DNA of 64,000 nucleotides from Taudactylus pleione (GCA_031769625.1 JAUIMM010000188.1:5558001-5622000); one strand, 5' to 3'. Positions 19,732 through 30,484 are shown, counted from the stretch's first letter. Program-made: numbers and translations. Notes: generated from the sequence alone by a model not told the origin.

Positions 19732-20692
19732 ACCCTCCCCCTCTCCCTACCCTAACCCTCCCCGGTGCCTAAACCTATCCTCCCCCCCTAGTGCCTAAAC
19801 CTAACCTCCCTCTCCCTGCTCCCTAAACCCAACTCTCCCCATCTAGTGCCTAACCCTCCCCCTAGTGCATAACCATAAACCTCCCCCTAGTGCCTAACCC
19901 TACCACTCCCCCTAGTGCCTAACCCTAACACTCCCCCTAGTGCATAACCATAAACCTCCCCCTAGTGCCTGACTCTAACCCTCCCCCTAGTGCCTAACCC
20001 TAACACTCCCCCTAGTGCCTAACCCTAACACTCCCCCTAGTGCCTAACCCTAACACTCCACCTAGTGCCTAACCCTAACACTCCCCCTAGTGCCTAACCC
20101 TAACACTCCTCCTAGTGCCTAACCCTAACACTCCCCCTAGTGCCTAACCCTAACACTCCCCTTGTGCCTAACCCTAACACTTCCCCTAGTGCCTAACCCT
20201 AACACTCCCCCTAGTGCCTAACCCTAACACTCCCCCTAGTGCCTAACCCTAACACTCCCCCTAGTGCCTAACCCTAACACTCCCCCTAGTGCCTAACCCA
20301 ACCCCCTCCCCCTAGTGCATAACCATAAACCTCCCCCTAGTGCCTAACTCTAACCCTCCCCCTAGTGCCTAACCCTAACACTCCCCCTAGTGCCTAACCC
20401 TAACACTCCCCCTAGTGCCTAACCCTAACACTCCCCCTAGTGCCTAACCCTAACACTCCTCCTAGTGCCTAACCCTAACACTCCCCCTAGTGCCTAACCC
20501 TAACACTCCCCCTAGTGCCTAACCCTAACACTCCCCTTGTGCCTAACCCTAACACTTCCCCTAGTGCCTAACCCTAACACTCCCCCTAGTGCCTAACCCT
20601 AACACTCCCCCTTGTGCCTAACCCTAACACTCCCCCTAGTGCCTAACCCTAACACTCCCCCTAGTGCCTAACCCTAACACTCCCACACAACC
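19732..20692. repeat. 25-bp minisatellite with 375-bp higher-order period
   Basis: About 36 copies of the 25-bp unit 'cctagtgcctaaccctaaca' + 'ctccc' (the complement of the TTAGG-type unit), many identical. Variant units recur at exact distance: 'gtgcataaccataaacc' at about 19941 and 20316, and 'cttgtgcctaaccctaac' at 20161 and 20536. Both give 375 bp = 15 units, so a block of 15 units was duplicated. Confidence 0.92.
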
Positions 20693-20795
20693 CCGCTACT
20701 TACCTTCGGGATGCCGGTGTCGGGATTCTGGTGCCGGTATTCTAAGCGTCAGCATCCCCTGTCTCAGGATGCTGAATGTATGCCAATAAGAGTGC
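20693..20795. repeat. Fam7 edge
   Basis: 'acttaccttcgggatgccgg', 'tgtcgggattctggtgccgg' and 'ctgtctcaggatgctg' form the terminal part of the Fam7 unit that carries the 25-bp array. The order is inverted with respect to 18179-18281, consistent with the array's opposite orientation. Confidence 0.6.
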
Positions 20796-20998
20796 CGGAT
20801 ACAGTGTATTAGATATAAACAAGGGAGCGCGCTTGGTACACCACAATAGAATAACACTGGTAAGATAGACAAATTCACACATAACTTATCATTCTCAGTG
20901 AATAATCTTATCTGATATCGCCCACTCGCTCCCATCCCAGCTTCAAGGATACTGATAACTTCAACTTCATATAATTAGTGGTTTATAAAGAAGATAAA

Positions 20999-21537
20999 GG
21001 CCCTGATTCAGAGCCGGACGCTCTGACCAGAGCGCTCGCTCTGAATCAGGGCCCACCTCCATTAATATGGAGCGTCCTCCTGGACGCTCGTATAGCTGTG
21101 GGTCACCACCCACAGCATATACGAGCGTGCAGGTTGAAGGTCGCAATGGTCTTGACCATCGCGACCATCGCCACTGCGAGCCGGAGCCTGCGGTTGAGTT
21201 TTTCAACCGCAAGGCCAGGAGTGATTTTGGCTCTTATCACAGCCAAAATCACTCCCACTGACATCACTAGTGATGTCAGTGGGGCCGGCTTCAGACGCTA
21301 GGCGTTCCCTTGGGACGCCTCCGTCTGGCAGGCACGCCCACCAAAGGGGGCATGCTGTCAGTCACCATCGACAGCACGCCCCCTTTGATGAGACACTCCG
21401 AGCGAAGGAAAGTCCTTCGCTCATCGCGTCTCGCGCATGCGCACGACGGAGCTCCCTCCGTCGTGCGCAAGCGCAGTGCAGACCATCGACCCACTTGCGA
21501 GCGGACAGCCGCTCGCGAGTGGGTCTGAATGAGGGCC
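20999..21537. mobile_element. Fam1 MITE copy 2
   Basis: The ends 'ggccctgattcagag' and 'gtctgaatgagggcc' are flanked by AAA at 20996-20998 and 21538-21540. The interior is almost wholly palindromic: 'gtatagctgtgggtcacc', 'ggttgagtttttcaaccg', 'tggctcttatcacagcca', 'catcactagtgatgtcag', 'gcgtcccaagggaacgc'-type, 'aagggggcatgctgtc' and 'gcgcacgacggagctccc'. The long open frames on both strands reflect this symmetry and GC content. Confidence 0.93.
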
Positions 21538-21559
21538 AAAGTCAGAACTTAAGCTGTGT

Positions 21560-21831
21560 TTTTAAAAATATATATATAGTTATTTAATTATTACCCATAC
21601 TTATCGACATTTAATATCCGCTCCCAGGGTGATGCCCGAAGAGCAGACACAGCAGGCCACTTTGGGGGACGGGGACAGGTTTTTATTTAATGCCCCCGTC
21701 ATGGCAAACAGCCGCAAATTGCGGGGTTAAATGACTCATTTTCACGTCAGTTGGCCCCGCATCCTCCATACTGAGTCATGATTCCCAGCAATTATCTCCC
21801 CATCATGCCTGGGTGGGAAACAGGAGATTCG
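21560..21831. other. Unknown GC-balanced stretch
   Basis: No gene seen. It may be part of a larger element continuing into the Fam2-like block to its right. Confidence 0.3.
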
Positions 21832-22409
21832 GATACTTATCCGCAGGCCCGCCAAGAGCCGCAGCGGGCCCGGGTAACAGGGGGCGTGGCCTAATAACAG
21901 AAAGCGTGGCCACGCCCCCTTCGCGAAGAAAAAATAAATAAAATTTTCAGTGCTGCACGCTGGCGAGGGGGGCGCTCTGGGCCCCCTCAGCCCTGCGCAA
22001 AGCCAGGGGGCGCGCGATCAGTGTGATCGCTCCCCCCCACAGGCATAGGAGACTGCTGTGGCTGCTGCTCAGCAGTCACAGCAGTCTCCCACTGCAGCTC
22101 AGCGCACGCTGTGTGCTGGGCTGCTGTGAGGGAGGGGTGGGGGCGGCGCTGGACCCGAGCCCCCGCCGCGCCCCTCAGGAAGCCCGGGCCTGGGTAATTT
22201 GTGAAGCAGGGGGCTGGCCAAAATGACGCGATTCAGCATGAATCGCGTCACCGCCCCCCCGCTGCATGGGGATTAACAGTTAATCGCGGGGAGTGGTCAG
22301 GGGGATCCGCGGCCGCCGGGAGGCTTGCCTGCCTTTCCGGGGGGGCGGGAGCTGCACCCGATTATCGGGAGGCTCCCGGCCGAATCGGGAGGGTAGGCAA
22401 CTCTGTAAT
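21832..22409. mobile_element. Fam2-like element, GC-rich
   Basis: The right end 'cgggagggtaggcaactctg' is preceded by 'gattatcgggaggctcccgg', typical Fam2. The left 'gatacttatccgcaggc' is a possible decayed left terminus. Inside are 'gggggcgtggcctaat' and two facing arms (tgactgctgagcagcagcc region) at about 22045-22100. No 8-bp duplication was found, so the bounds are approximate. Confidence 0.5.
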
Positions 22410-22538
22410 CTATGCCCATAAAGTCCACCTAAAGAAGAAACTTGTCCACTCGCCACAAGATTGTGTTCCCCCTCCATGTCCACGTGGATGGGAGGGAATG
22501 ACGTTGGACAGTAGGTGATGAAGTCAGGGTCCGCTACG

Positions 22539-22839
22539 CATACCTCCCAACATGACCCTCTCCAGGAGGGACACAATGCTCTGGTCCTGGACTTCCCTGG
22601 TAATTTATTATAGGTGGAGGCTCCAGAGGTGGGGCTGCAGTACAGTCCAAAATTCAAATAGGGGAGTCACACCAACTGCCAGTGAGTCCCAGCCAGTGAT
22701 GTTTGGCAGTGTGTGAAATGACAGTTGGTGTGTCTCCCCTATTTGAATTTTGAATTGCGCTGCAGCCCCACCTCTTACCAGGGAAGTCCAGGACCAGAGC
22801 ATTGTGTCCCTCCTGGAGAGGGTCATGTTGGGAGGTATG
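22539..22839. mobile_element. Fam5 hairpin MITE, near-perfect
   Basis: The first about 64 bp (beginning 'catacctcccaacatgaccc') are repeated exactly in inverted orientation at the other end. A second inner pair follows (ggtggggctgcag against ctgcagccccacc, and 'attcaaataggggag' against 'ctcccctatttgaat'). The near-identity of the arms argues for recent insertion or for conversion between arms. 'ctacg' occurs on both flanks, offset by one base on the right, but is not a firm duplication. Confidence 0.92.
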
Positions 22840-22859
22840 TCTACGTGAAGGGCATCTAG

Positions 22860-23280
22860 ATACTACCTTACTGCCATAGATTTCCTCTCAGTTATGAAAG
22901 AAAAAAAGGTCTGTCATTCTCAGGATCGGCCAGCAGGTGTCAGTAAGTGAGATTACACAGCAACACATCAGATGCATGTATTTAAGTTGAATGAGCCTGA
23001 AATCATTACATTAAAATCATATATGAAATGTATACTTTTTTTATTTGTTTGTTTTTTCGTAACAATCCTGTCGTTCCTTATCTACAAGGAATCACACACA
23101 TGGCAGTGAATGGTGCACGTTAATTGGGCTGTTGTGAGAATTTTAAGAGACTTTTTACAGATACCGTATATATTTATATGGAAGCATTCTGTATGTTCCC
23201 AAATCAGTAACAGTGGATGGAATATATGAATAATTAGCAATTGTGTTTAATTTGCCAATAAATGTGTGCACTGTGCAAAG
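22860..23280. other. Unique DNA upstream of the peptide candidate
   Basis: AT-rich, repeat-free, with no transposon ends. It includes 'tttaatttgccaataaatg' shortly before the TATA box. It could hold a promoter if the downstream frame is real. Confidence 0.3.
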
Positions 23281-23289
23281 TATATAAAG
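23281..23289 (+). promoter_or_regulatory. TATA box candidate
   Basis: TATATAAAG starts 68 bp before the ATG at 23349. A start site about 30 bp downstream would leave a leader of roughly 35-40 bases. TATA-like words are common in AT-rich DNA, so the position relative to the open frame is the main argument. Confidence 0.3.
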
Positions 23290-23348
23290 GGCAGTAGAGC
23301 TGAGAACGAGTCGTCCGTCATTGCTCCCTCATCACGTGCACGGAACAA

Positions 23349-23531
23349 ATGCATATATTCGCCCGTATACAGAATTGTACATTCCTGCTATTGGGTTTCA
23401 TAGCTGTCATCAATGCGCAATTGGACCAGCCCGAACACTGCTGCAAAGATTTGTGTGGAAACTGGCTTATCTACATGCAACTCTGCGCAGCCTGTAATTC
23501 CATCGGCAAGCTCTCCGTGTACCCTGGTTAA
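23349..23531 (+). CDS. Candidate small secreted Cys-rich peptide
   Basis: A 60-codon frame from ATG to TAA. Residues 1-10 form a short n-region, followed by a hydrophobic run (TFLLLGFIAVINA) that reads as a signal peptide with possible cleavage after Ala at about residue 23. The rest, about 37 residues, carries five cysteines (CC, C, C..C) and aromatic residues. It lies in repeat-free DNA. Against it: the ATG context is weak (C at -3), the cysteine number is odd, no AATAAA follows closely, and no family is recognised. It may be a first exon or pure chance. Confidence 0.22.
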   Translation: MHIFARIQNCTFLLLGFIAVINAQLDQPEHCCKDLCGNWLIYMQLCAACNSIGKLSVYPG

Positions 23532-23539
23532 AGTTCATC

Positions 23540-24030
23540 TATCCGCGAGCTCGCTGTTACCAACCAGTTACTCTCTTTGGCCGCAAATGTAAATGCAACC
23601 GAGTTGCGTCCAATTCTGCGGAAACACACAACATACGTTCGTCAAACCGCCTTAGATCAGCCCCTGCAGTCATTGCTGGAAATCGCCAGCCTAACACCAT
23701 GAATAACGCTACACGGACACTTTCTCACCTCCATAAATCAACGTTTAGTCAGCATTTGATACAGTTCATAGTCTGACTTCATCTAGTCTGATACGCAGAA
23801 CATCTGATTACCATCAAAGTACGGAACAATGGATGCGAATAGCCCAGACTCAGGCGAGCACTATTGGGAAACACATCGATGGCATAAATCACAGGCAGAG
23901 AAGAATACACTATTATCATCACATTACTACGGCTCCGTAACAAGACCACTAAACATGTGCAGAAATCGCAGAACGCTGAAGAGACTTTCGTGGGGGCTCA
24001 TTCACACAAACCTGCTGGTAAAAGGTTAAA
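23540..24030. other. Unique repeat-free DNA
   Basis: No transposon ends or tandem repeats. It could include further exons or 3' sequence of the candidate at 23349, but no convincing splice site or poly(A) signal was seen. Confidence 0.3.
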
Positions 24031-24031
24031 A

Positions 24032-24203
24032 CTAGAGATGAGAAGTTCGGTTTTATTCGGTTAGTTTGGACCTCAAAAACTGCATCATATTGGCTATACG
24101 GCTCTCACCTGTATTGGGTAGCCAAAAACATAAATCCGAGCTTATCCGAACTTGCGCTAATTTGGTGAAAAGAACGAGTCAAAACCGAACCGCTCATCAC
24201 TAG
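24032..24203. mobile_element. MITE with GATGAG...TTCGGTTTT ends
   Basis: The left 'ctagagatgagaagttcgg' and right 'ccgaaccgctcatcactag' are inverted repeats with few mismatches around about 170 bp. Similar ends occur at 31290-31340 and 55575-55700. The flanking TA/CTAG symmetry prevents a firm duplication call. Confidence 0.75.
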
Positions 24204-24479
24204 TGAAGACGCATGAAAGGTCTTTAGGTTTAGGTGTGTCTTAGTAACGTGTTTATAATGTGTTTTCTGTGCGATTCGCCTTTACCATTACATACCGTGG
24301 TACTGGTGGCGTGCGTTAACACATAACAAATAGGTTGACCCGTATTTTAACATGTTAAAAGACACAATGGCAGGAATAAGGACAATAGAAGCCAATGAGC
24401 TGCTATGGTAGCAGCTGAAAAGCGCTATAATCACGGACAGGTATGAAAAAATACGTAAAAATACGGGGGGAAATTGCGT
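24204..24479. other. Unique intergenic DNA
   Basis: Nothing recognised. A 'gtgcgttaacacataac' stretch resembles degenerate palindromic repeats but no partner was found. Confidence 0.3.
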
Positions 24480-24745
24480 CCCCAAGAATCCTCAGCCTGG
24501 GCTGACTAGTTGGGTGGGTGAATGCTTTTGCCAGGGAATACTGTCAAGTGTGTCCCCTGGCTATGGCATTACCTCCCTACTAGTGGAGCCCGGTACTGGT
24601 TCTAAAAAACAGGGGACCCCTACGCATTTTTTTCCCCATACATTTTGAACTAGGGCCGGCTCAAAGAGCCCGGGGCTGGTTATGCTTGGGAGGGGACCCC
24701 ACATCATTTTTTTTGTTTTTTTAAATTAACACTTTAAAGTCTTTT
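24480..24745. repeat. Probable dispersed repeat
   Basis: The pair 'aaaaacaggggaccccta' with 'gcatttttttcccc' and 'gagcccggggctggttatg' then 'gaggggaccccacatcattt' looks like an old dispersed repeat with internal duplication. There is no second copy in this window, so the call rests on general appearance. Confidence 0.3.
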
Positions 24746-25275
24746 TTACACAGAGAAGCATGCATGGATCTCACTGGTCTGTGTATGCTTCTGCTAAACA
24801 CGCCACTGATGTGGTCGTCGATTCGATTAGTCTAATGAGTTGCGATTTGGGTGTGAGTTTGTGATTTGCATTGAAGGTGATATGCCGTGAAATGGAGTGT
24901 GAAGTTGTGTTTGAAATGCGAAAGTTGCCCTTGTAAATTCCCGATTTGCAAACTCACAGGTTTATCACTGAAAATCACCAAATCGCACCAACATGATTCT
25001 TAGTATATTACCCCCTAAATGTTACATGAAATAAAGGGATTGTGTGTGGGAAAGCTATAGCCGGAGAGACCCAAGGAATCTTCCCAATTTTTTAAGGAGT
25101 TATGTCTTTTCACCCATTAATAAATAGACCCCATACCTTGGCTGTATTATAACGCTGTGCCACTTACTGACAAAATTTTAATGAAAATTAATTGACTTCT
25201 TCCTTGGCGTCATGTAATCCAGTTTGTACAGGACATCTTTCAGGTATTATGTTTACAAGCAATAACGGTCCTCAT
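24746..25275. other. Unique DNA and MITE fragments
   Basis: 'gcgatttgggtgtgagtttg...' and 'aaatcgcaccaacatg...ttagtatattacccccta' (ending about 25018) look like the two sides of a decayed MITE of roughly 200 bp. The right side is AT-rich unique DNA. Confidence 0.3.
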
Positions 25276-25812
25276 TTAGGGCTCTATTTACTACAATCGA
25301 CATTTAAAATGCGGTCATAGTGTGATATTTCCGACTAAATTCGCATTGCGATAAAGCTCCATTGCTGCGAATCCGCAAACTTCTGACAATGATCAAATTA
25401 CACTTACCTCCAGTGATCGGTGCTCGGCTGATGTCCTCTCGGGCTCCGGTCAGCTGGTCTGCCACCCTGCACTGTGATCCCGGTCAGCTGTTTTATGCAG
25501 CAGTCACAGTGCAGGAGCCAGGAGACCAGTTGACCGGAGCCCCAGAGGACATCACCGGAGCACTGATCAATCTGGAATCAGGAACGTTTTTTTCTTTTGT
25601 ATGCAAAATAAGTTCGAATATAGGTCAGGTAGAATTATATTTATTTTGAATGTCTCTATATTAATTGTGTTTATTTTTTTCCTTTCTGCATTTCTGTCTT
25701 TATATTATAATAATACCCAAGGCACAGTGATATTACAAATAGTTGTGTATTGAAAAACATTTTATAGCATATACAAAAAGTGATGTTATAGTATATGTGT
25801 TTTTTATTACTA

Positions 25813-26217
25813 TAGGCGGGTATCCACTACTAGATATACAAACGGGAGCACGATTACGACATTGCAATCGTGCTCTCGTTTGTATATCTAGTGATGTGCC
25901 TAGACTGAACGTTCACTCGTTCAGTCTAGTCAGCATGAGATCTAGACATGGACCTCTCTGCAATACACGGCATTGATAACTGTTTGTTTCCTTTCCTGTG
26001 TAGGTGCTCTCTATTGCTCGCCGTACATGCTGAACCTGATGGGATCGTCAGGTTGACCAGCATGTACGGGCAATGATAGATGGCAAAAACAACCAGCGGG
26101 CACGCGCATCGCTGGTCGTCTTTGTCTTTTACATGCCCGATTTGCGGGCAATTGCATGATAACGACGTCGTTATCGTGCAATCGCTTGTCAAAATCGCCT
26201 AGTCGATACTCCCTTAT
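25813..26217. mobile_element. Hairpin element nested in Fam3
   Basis: 'gatatacaaacgggagcacg' faces 'cgtgctctcgtttgtatatc' 20 bp away, a strong stem at 25836-25892. A further stem is 'agactgaacgttcac...tcagtcta'. The outer edges 'ataggcgggtatccac' and 'ctagtcgatactccctta' are roughly inverted. It resembles Fam4 in style. Confidence 0.55.
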
Positions 26218-26229
26218 GTCCAGGTTTTA

Positions 26230-26690
26230 ATTCAGTTTGTACAGAGCAGCTAATGATCCAACTGGGTACACCTGGAGTGACCGGTGCTATCAATAATTAC
26301 TATATAACAAGAGGAGTGCTGGTATATTAACAGCACTAGTAAGTCCCTCTCTCTTTGATAAAGCTCCCATAATAGGAGCGAAACATGTTAGAGGAATAGG
26401 ACTTCATTGCTTCTGTTGTGTGGACTGATCTAAAGGACCCCGGCTATATTTCTACGGACACGCTAAAGATTTTACTACTCAATAGTGGAATATTAAAACG
26501 TGTATTGTACTGGTTTTTTTGAATACAGAAATTGATTATTAGAAAAATTCATGTGTAATCTTTTTATATATACGTATTAGATTATTACAACATATTTTTA
26601 GAAGGAATAAAATTGTTCCCTTATTTGTATACATACCTGTGTCTTTGTGTCGGTAATTTCTGCCATAGTAGAATCTTATAAGTACCAATT
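26230..26690. repeat. Dispersed repeat with 'GATAAAGCTCCC' motif
   Basis: 'ctttgataaagctcccataa' followed by 'ggagcgaaacatgtta' is a short inverted motif (gctccc...ggagc). Related words appear at 17240-17265 and at the window's right edge (63984, ctgataaagc). The function is unknown. Confidence 0.4.
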
Positions 26691-27169
26691 TTTCTTTTTT
26701 GTAAAGTTTTATTTTTTTATTTATTTTTTGCAGTGATCAGCTTGTGGTCTATCTACACCACACAGCTGATCTCTGGGGCCGGCTCCCGGCTCTACTCTGC
26801 CTGTTAGAGCAGAGCAGGAGTCGGGAAACTTGGGGAAACCCTGGATAACGCCACCTCCAGGTGGCGTTATTATCACAGGGCTTCCCCCGGTATCTTTTCA
26901 CATTTTATTTTTAGTTAATCTGGCCAGATCACATTTCCCATTACAATACAATGCGATCTGCTTACTAACAAGATGTAATAATTAGGGTTTGGAGTAAAAT
27001 TTTACAAATTCTGCTAAAATTGCCCTTTAGTAAATGTGAAAAGGGTTTGAAAACTACCTTTTTTTACTTTATTTTAGTAAAAAAAAATGTTAATAAATAG
27101 AGCTCTTAGAGTTGGGCATAGACATTTCTATGAAATGGCTGCCAAGCAGCAACTCTGGAATAGCACTGA

Positions 27170-27302
27170 AAAACCCACCCCCTGCCCAATCCTAAAGGCT
27201 AACCAAACCTAACCCCACCCCCTGCCCAATCCTACAGGCTAACCAAACCTAACCCCACCCCCTGCCCAATCCTATAGGCTAACCAAACCTAACCCCACCC
27301 CA
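27170..27302. repeat. 40-bp tandem repeat
   Basis: About 3.3 copies of a 40-bp unit starting 'ctgcccaatcctanaggct' at 27182, 27222 and 27262. The copies differ at one position (A, C, T), so the duplication is recent. Confidence 0.92.
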
Positions 27303-27452
27303 CAACACTACCTCACTAAACAACTAGCCCCTTCTTGTCCAGAGGCCGACACCCACAGGCTCGGGTGTTTAATTACCTCCATGTATATGAAATGCACTCC
27401 GTACTACGAATCTATATACTTATTTTGACGCTGTATTTGCACAACAAACTGT

Positions 27453-27870
27453 GAGCCTCATTCAGAGATGTATGCTATCCCGATGGTTAGCGCACATCTC
27501 AAATGGTGAATGGTCTGTGTCTGCGCAGGACCCATTCTGTGCTTGTGCAGAGCGTGCCGTCCCTGTTTTTGGGAGGGAAGATGGTAAGGGTCTGCGTCGA
27601 TGGATGCAGATTTCCAGGCAGCTGCCAGGACCCAGCCAGGCTTTGCTAAGCTTCAGTTGCCGCAGCCTGGCCAAAGAAGCCACCATCGCGACCATTGGTG
27701 GTTCCGAAGGTGATCCCAGGCTGCAACCTCGGTCGCAGCGCTGGGATCGCAGATGCAGTAAGGAGGTGTCTATTTCCTACAGCCACCTCCTGCTGCATTT
27801 GCATTTGAGATGGACAACATTGCGCAATTGTGTGCGGCTCTGCAATTCTATCCACCTCTGAATCAGGCCC
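27453..27870. mobile_element. Fam1 MITE copy 3, divergent
   Basis: The ends are 'gagcctcattcagaga' and 'ctctgaatcaggccc', with flanks TGT (27450-27452) and TGC (27871-27873). The interior is less symmetrical than other copies, implying an older or distinct subfamily. Confidence 0.75.
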
Positions 27871-29030
27871 TGCATCCGCATCTAGATTTGCGCAAATTGC
27901 ACTGATCTTAGCTTTGTTGCCGCTTTATCCGCAGAGGTGGAACGAGGGCAGGAAAGTGTGTTAGTCGAGTACAGCAAAAGTTGCGTTCACATGAGTGCTG
28001 TGTTTTACGGCGCAAACTGACAATTAAACCTAAGAAACGAGATGAGAATGACCAGCTCCAGCCTCTGTTGAGCTGGAGGGGTAAATGCGCAAAGAGCCAA
28101 TAATACTTTATTATTTAACGTAGCAGTTACCGTATATTATATTGATTCACGTCTGTCTATTATCATTACTGATTTGTCATTTCCATATGGGCTACAGCCC
28201 CCCCCAAAAAAAAAAAAAAATTTCTTTCATTTATTAAACGTTAACGAACGGATTTGGGGGTTATGATGTTTTCAAAACAACATTTTATTTCAGCAAACTA
28301 TATTTTCAGAGCACTATTGTGTTTACAAATGGGAATTCTGTTTGCTTAGTTTAAATGAACTCCTTGTCAACAGACCCTGGGGACGGACATTATATGAGGG
28401 CTGAGCCAAAATTCATGTAAACACAGCCAATCAATTCACATTGAAATTGAATTCGTATTTACAAAATACACAGAGGGAACAGAGGTGTCAGCGCTGTCTG
28501 TGTCTATGTGTATAGAGGGTGTTTTACAGCGACCTCCTAAACAGCTGCACGATGAACTCAGGACCACAAACTCTAGCCGTCCGCCTGTGTTCTCTAGGCT
28601 GCGTGATTGGGGGCGGCCCACCTACAGCTCACCCCACAGCACGCAGTCTCTTCTAAGACAATTGATGCCTTGCAAGGCTGGATTCAACACCTGCTTCAAC
28701 CATATATCAAAGGCTGCTGACTATGAATAGTTTCACATTTCTCTAGTGAATCTCATCTATTTGAAGAAAAACCTTCTCCAATTACAGTTATATAAGAAGG
28801 CCCCAAGTCAGGGTCCAGCATATTAAAATGTATAGGTGGATTTTTTTGGACCTGTCTTTAAAATATATATTTTTTAAACATTTCAACAAATTAAGCAAAC
28901 TTGCCCTTTATAAGAAAAATCTAAGTAGAGTTTTAGTAGCGCATCAATTTAAGCAATTTGTACTGTAGGTCTCCTCTGTGTGTTCTGGATTTTCCCCGTA
29001 ACAGTCCGCTTTTCTGTAACCTACAACTTA
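27871..29030. other. Unique intergenic DNA
   Basis: No gene recognised. Contains a C8A15 homopolymer junction at about 28198-28220. The part 28260-28760 is repeat-free and could include constrained sequence, but motif evidence is thin. Confidence 0.35.
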
Positions 29031-29205
29031 TTTTTTTATTTTTTTTTTACATTCAAAGTTTTTATTAAAATCAACCAAAAAGAAGAAACACATCCACAGT
29101 ATTCCACAAAAACACAAAATTAAATTATTATACAATATAAAATAAATCACAAATAATGTAAGACAAGTGAAAAATATACAACAAAGCCTGGAACAGAACA
29201 TAGGG
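29031..29205 (-). mobile_element. LINE 3' end remnant, poly(A) side
   Basis: A T-rich tract at 29030-29050 followed by 'tttttattaaaa' reads on the minus strand as an AATAAA signal before a poly(A) tail, as in the L1 at 14021. About 150 bp of A-rich sequence follow, with no coding region. Severe 5' truncation. Confidence 0.45.
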
Positions 29206-29445
29206 TAAAAAGTTAGGCATCCCCCGGGAGGTTAGGGTTAGGCTAGGGGAAGGGAGGGGGGGTTAGGGTTAGGCACCCCTGGGGGGAGGTTAGGGTTAGG
29301 CAACCCCCCGGGGGACTTAGGTTTAGGATGCGGGGAAGCGGGGTTAGTTTTAGGCACTTAGAGGGGGGATTAGGGTTAGGCACTTGGGGGGGGAGGTTAG
29401 GATTAGGCACCACTAAGGGAGGGTTAGGGGAGGGAATTAAGTTAG
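29206..29445. repeat. TTAGG-type minisatellite
   Basis: Units 'ggttagggttaggcac' separated by variable G/C runs over 240 bp, with the same theme as 12161-12505. It is followed by a Fam7 edge. Confidence 0.85.
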
Positions 29446-29545
29446 TGAATACTTACCTTAATGGACGATCAGGATTTCACCTCTGTCGGGCTGTCACTGT
29501 CGGGATTTGAACCGCCGGCCATGTGGACGGCGGTAAATCGTACCA
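29446..29545. repeat. Fam7 edge
   Basis: 'atacttaccttaatggac' and 'gctgtcactgtcgggattt' correspond to the edge at 20693-20795. Confidence 0.5.
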
Positions 29546-29783
29546 ATCCCAATATAACAGAACAATACATAAAATACACACAACATGCTTTTGTGATAAA
29601 AATAAATCTCCCATTTTTATTATATTTCATTGCATGTAAATTATTAAACTATCTTAATGATATTGTTTTCTTAAAGTGTACTATACACAGAAATGTCTTC
29701 AGTATTCACTAGAGTGCAGCCATCGTACCAATTCACTGGCTATTGTTTATCACATATTACATGGCTCCATGATGTCACTGATT

Positions 29784-29999
29784 TAGTGTTCATTCTAGCA
29801 CCCTGCACCTGTGACAACAACCCGTGCAGTTCCTCTGTCATGCTCCACTCTGGTGCTTCTAGCACACTCTGGTCTGTATCTCAGTAATTTGCTGCATTAG
29901 TTGAGTGTGCTAGAAGCACCAGAGCATAGAGCAACACCACAGGCAGGAAAGAGGAACTGCACGGGTTGTGACAGGTGCAGGGTGCTAGAATGAACACTA
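29784..29999. mobile_element. 216-bp hairpin element
   Basis: The left arm (tagtgttcattctagcacc ... ctctggtgcttctagcacac) is matched by the inverted right arm (gtgtgctagaagcaccag ... ggtgctagaatgaacacta) with few mismatches. The 6-bp sequence CTGATT lies on both sides (29778-29783, 30000-30005). The family is unknown. Confidence 0.8.
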
Positions 30000-30009
30000 C
30001 TGATTCCTA

Positions 30010-30200
30010 GAGAATCGATGAGCTCTGGTCTTATTAACAGCAATGGGTGCATTTTAATAAATATCACTCTCATGCTAAATAATTCTACTGTATTGTGCTG
30101 GTTGTTTTAGAGCATACATTCAATCAGGTTTTTTTCTTTTACAAAATAGGTAAATTCTGTTTAGATAAAAACCCTTTTACAAAAATCCCCCCAGCTGAGG
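30010..30200. other. Unique intergenic DNA
   Basis: Nothing recognised. Confidence 0.3.
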
Positions 30201-30415
30201 AGAAGTTTTTGCCCTCTCCCCATTCACCATTAATCTTAATTTTTCTTTGAAATATATGACATCAATACACTTTGTGGATTAAGGGAGATTACGGCGATTC
30301 ATTAATGATGAAATCTCGTACATTCCACAGCGCACTCAGAATAGATCAGAGATGGATGGGACGGAGAATAGCTGGGCTAATCCTTGCCACACGAAAAAGT
30401 CAACTGCGTGAGGTA
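30201..30415. promoter_or_regulatory. Candidate conserved non-coding element
   Basis: A unique stretch with 'caccattaatcttaattt', 'ggattaagggagattacgg' (a bicoid-type GGATTA core) and 'attcattaatgatg'. No repeats or frames. Evidence is limited to motif content. Confidence 0.33.
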
Positions 30416-30484
30416 TTTTTTTTTTTATTTCTTTTATAAAACTCACTATTTACTTTAATAAAAAAAAAAAAAAAAATCTTAGTA
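30416..30484. repeat. T- and A-rich tracts
   Basis: A T11 run near 30417-30427 and an A17 run near 30459-30476. Confidence 0.7.

Larger units (their letters stand above)
25279..27105. mobile_element. Fam3 MITE, inverted copy with a nested insert
   Basis: The left end 'gggctctatttactacaatc' and right end 'ttaataaatagagctc' are flanked by TTA at 25276-25278 and 27106-27108. The two parts (to about 25615 and from about 26705) match Fam3 interiors in the order opposite to 49924-50799. The 1.1 kb between them is foreign and holds a hairpin and a 'gaaacatgtt' repeat. Confidence 0.8.

Noticed and set aside
19732..20692. Telomere or CRISPR array
   Set aside because: The 25-bp unit contains CCCTAA words but is not (TTAGGG)n. 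There are no distinct spacers between constant repeats, only tandem near-identical units, so it is a minisatellite.
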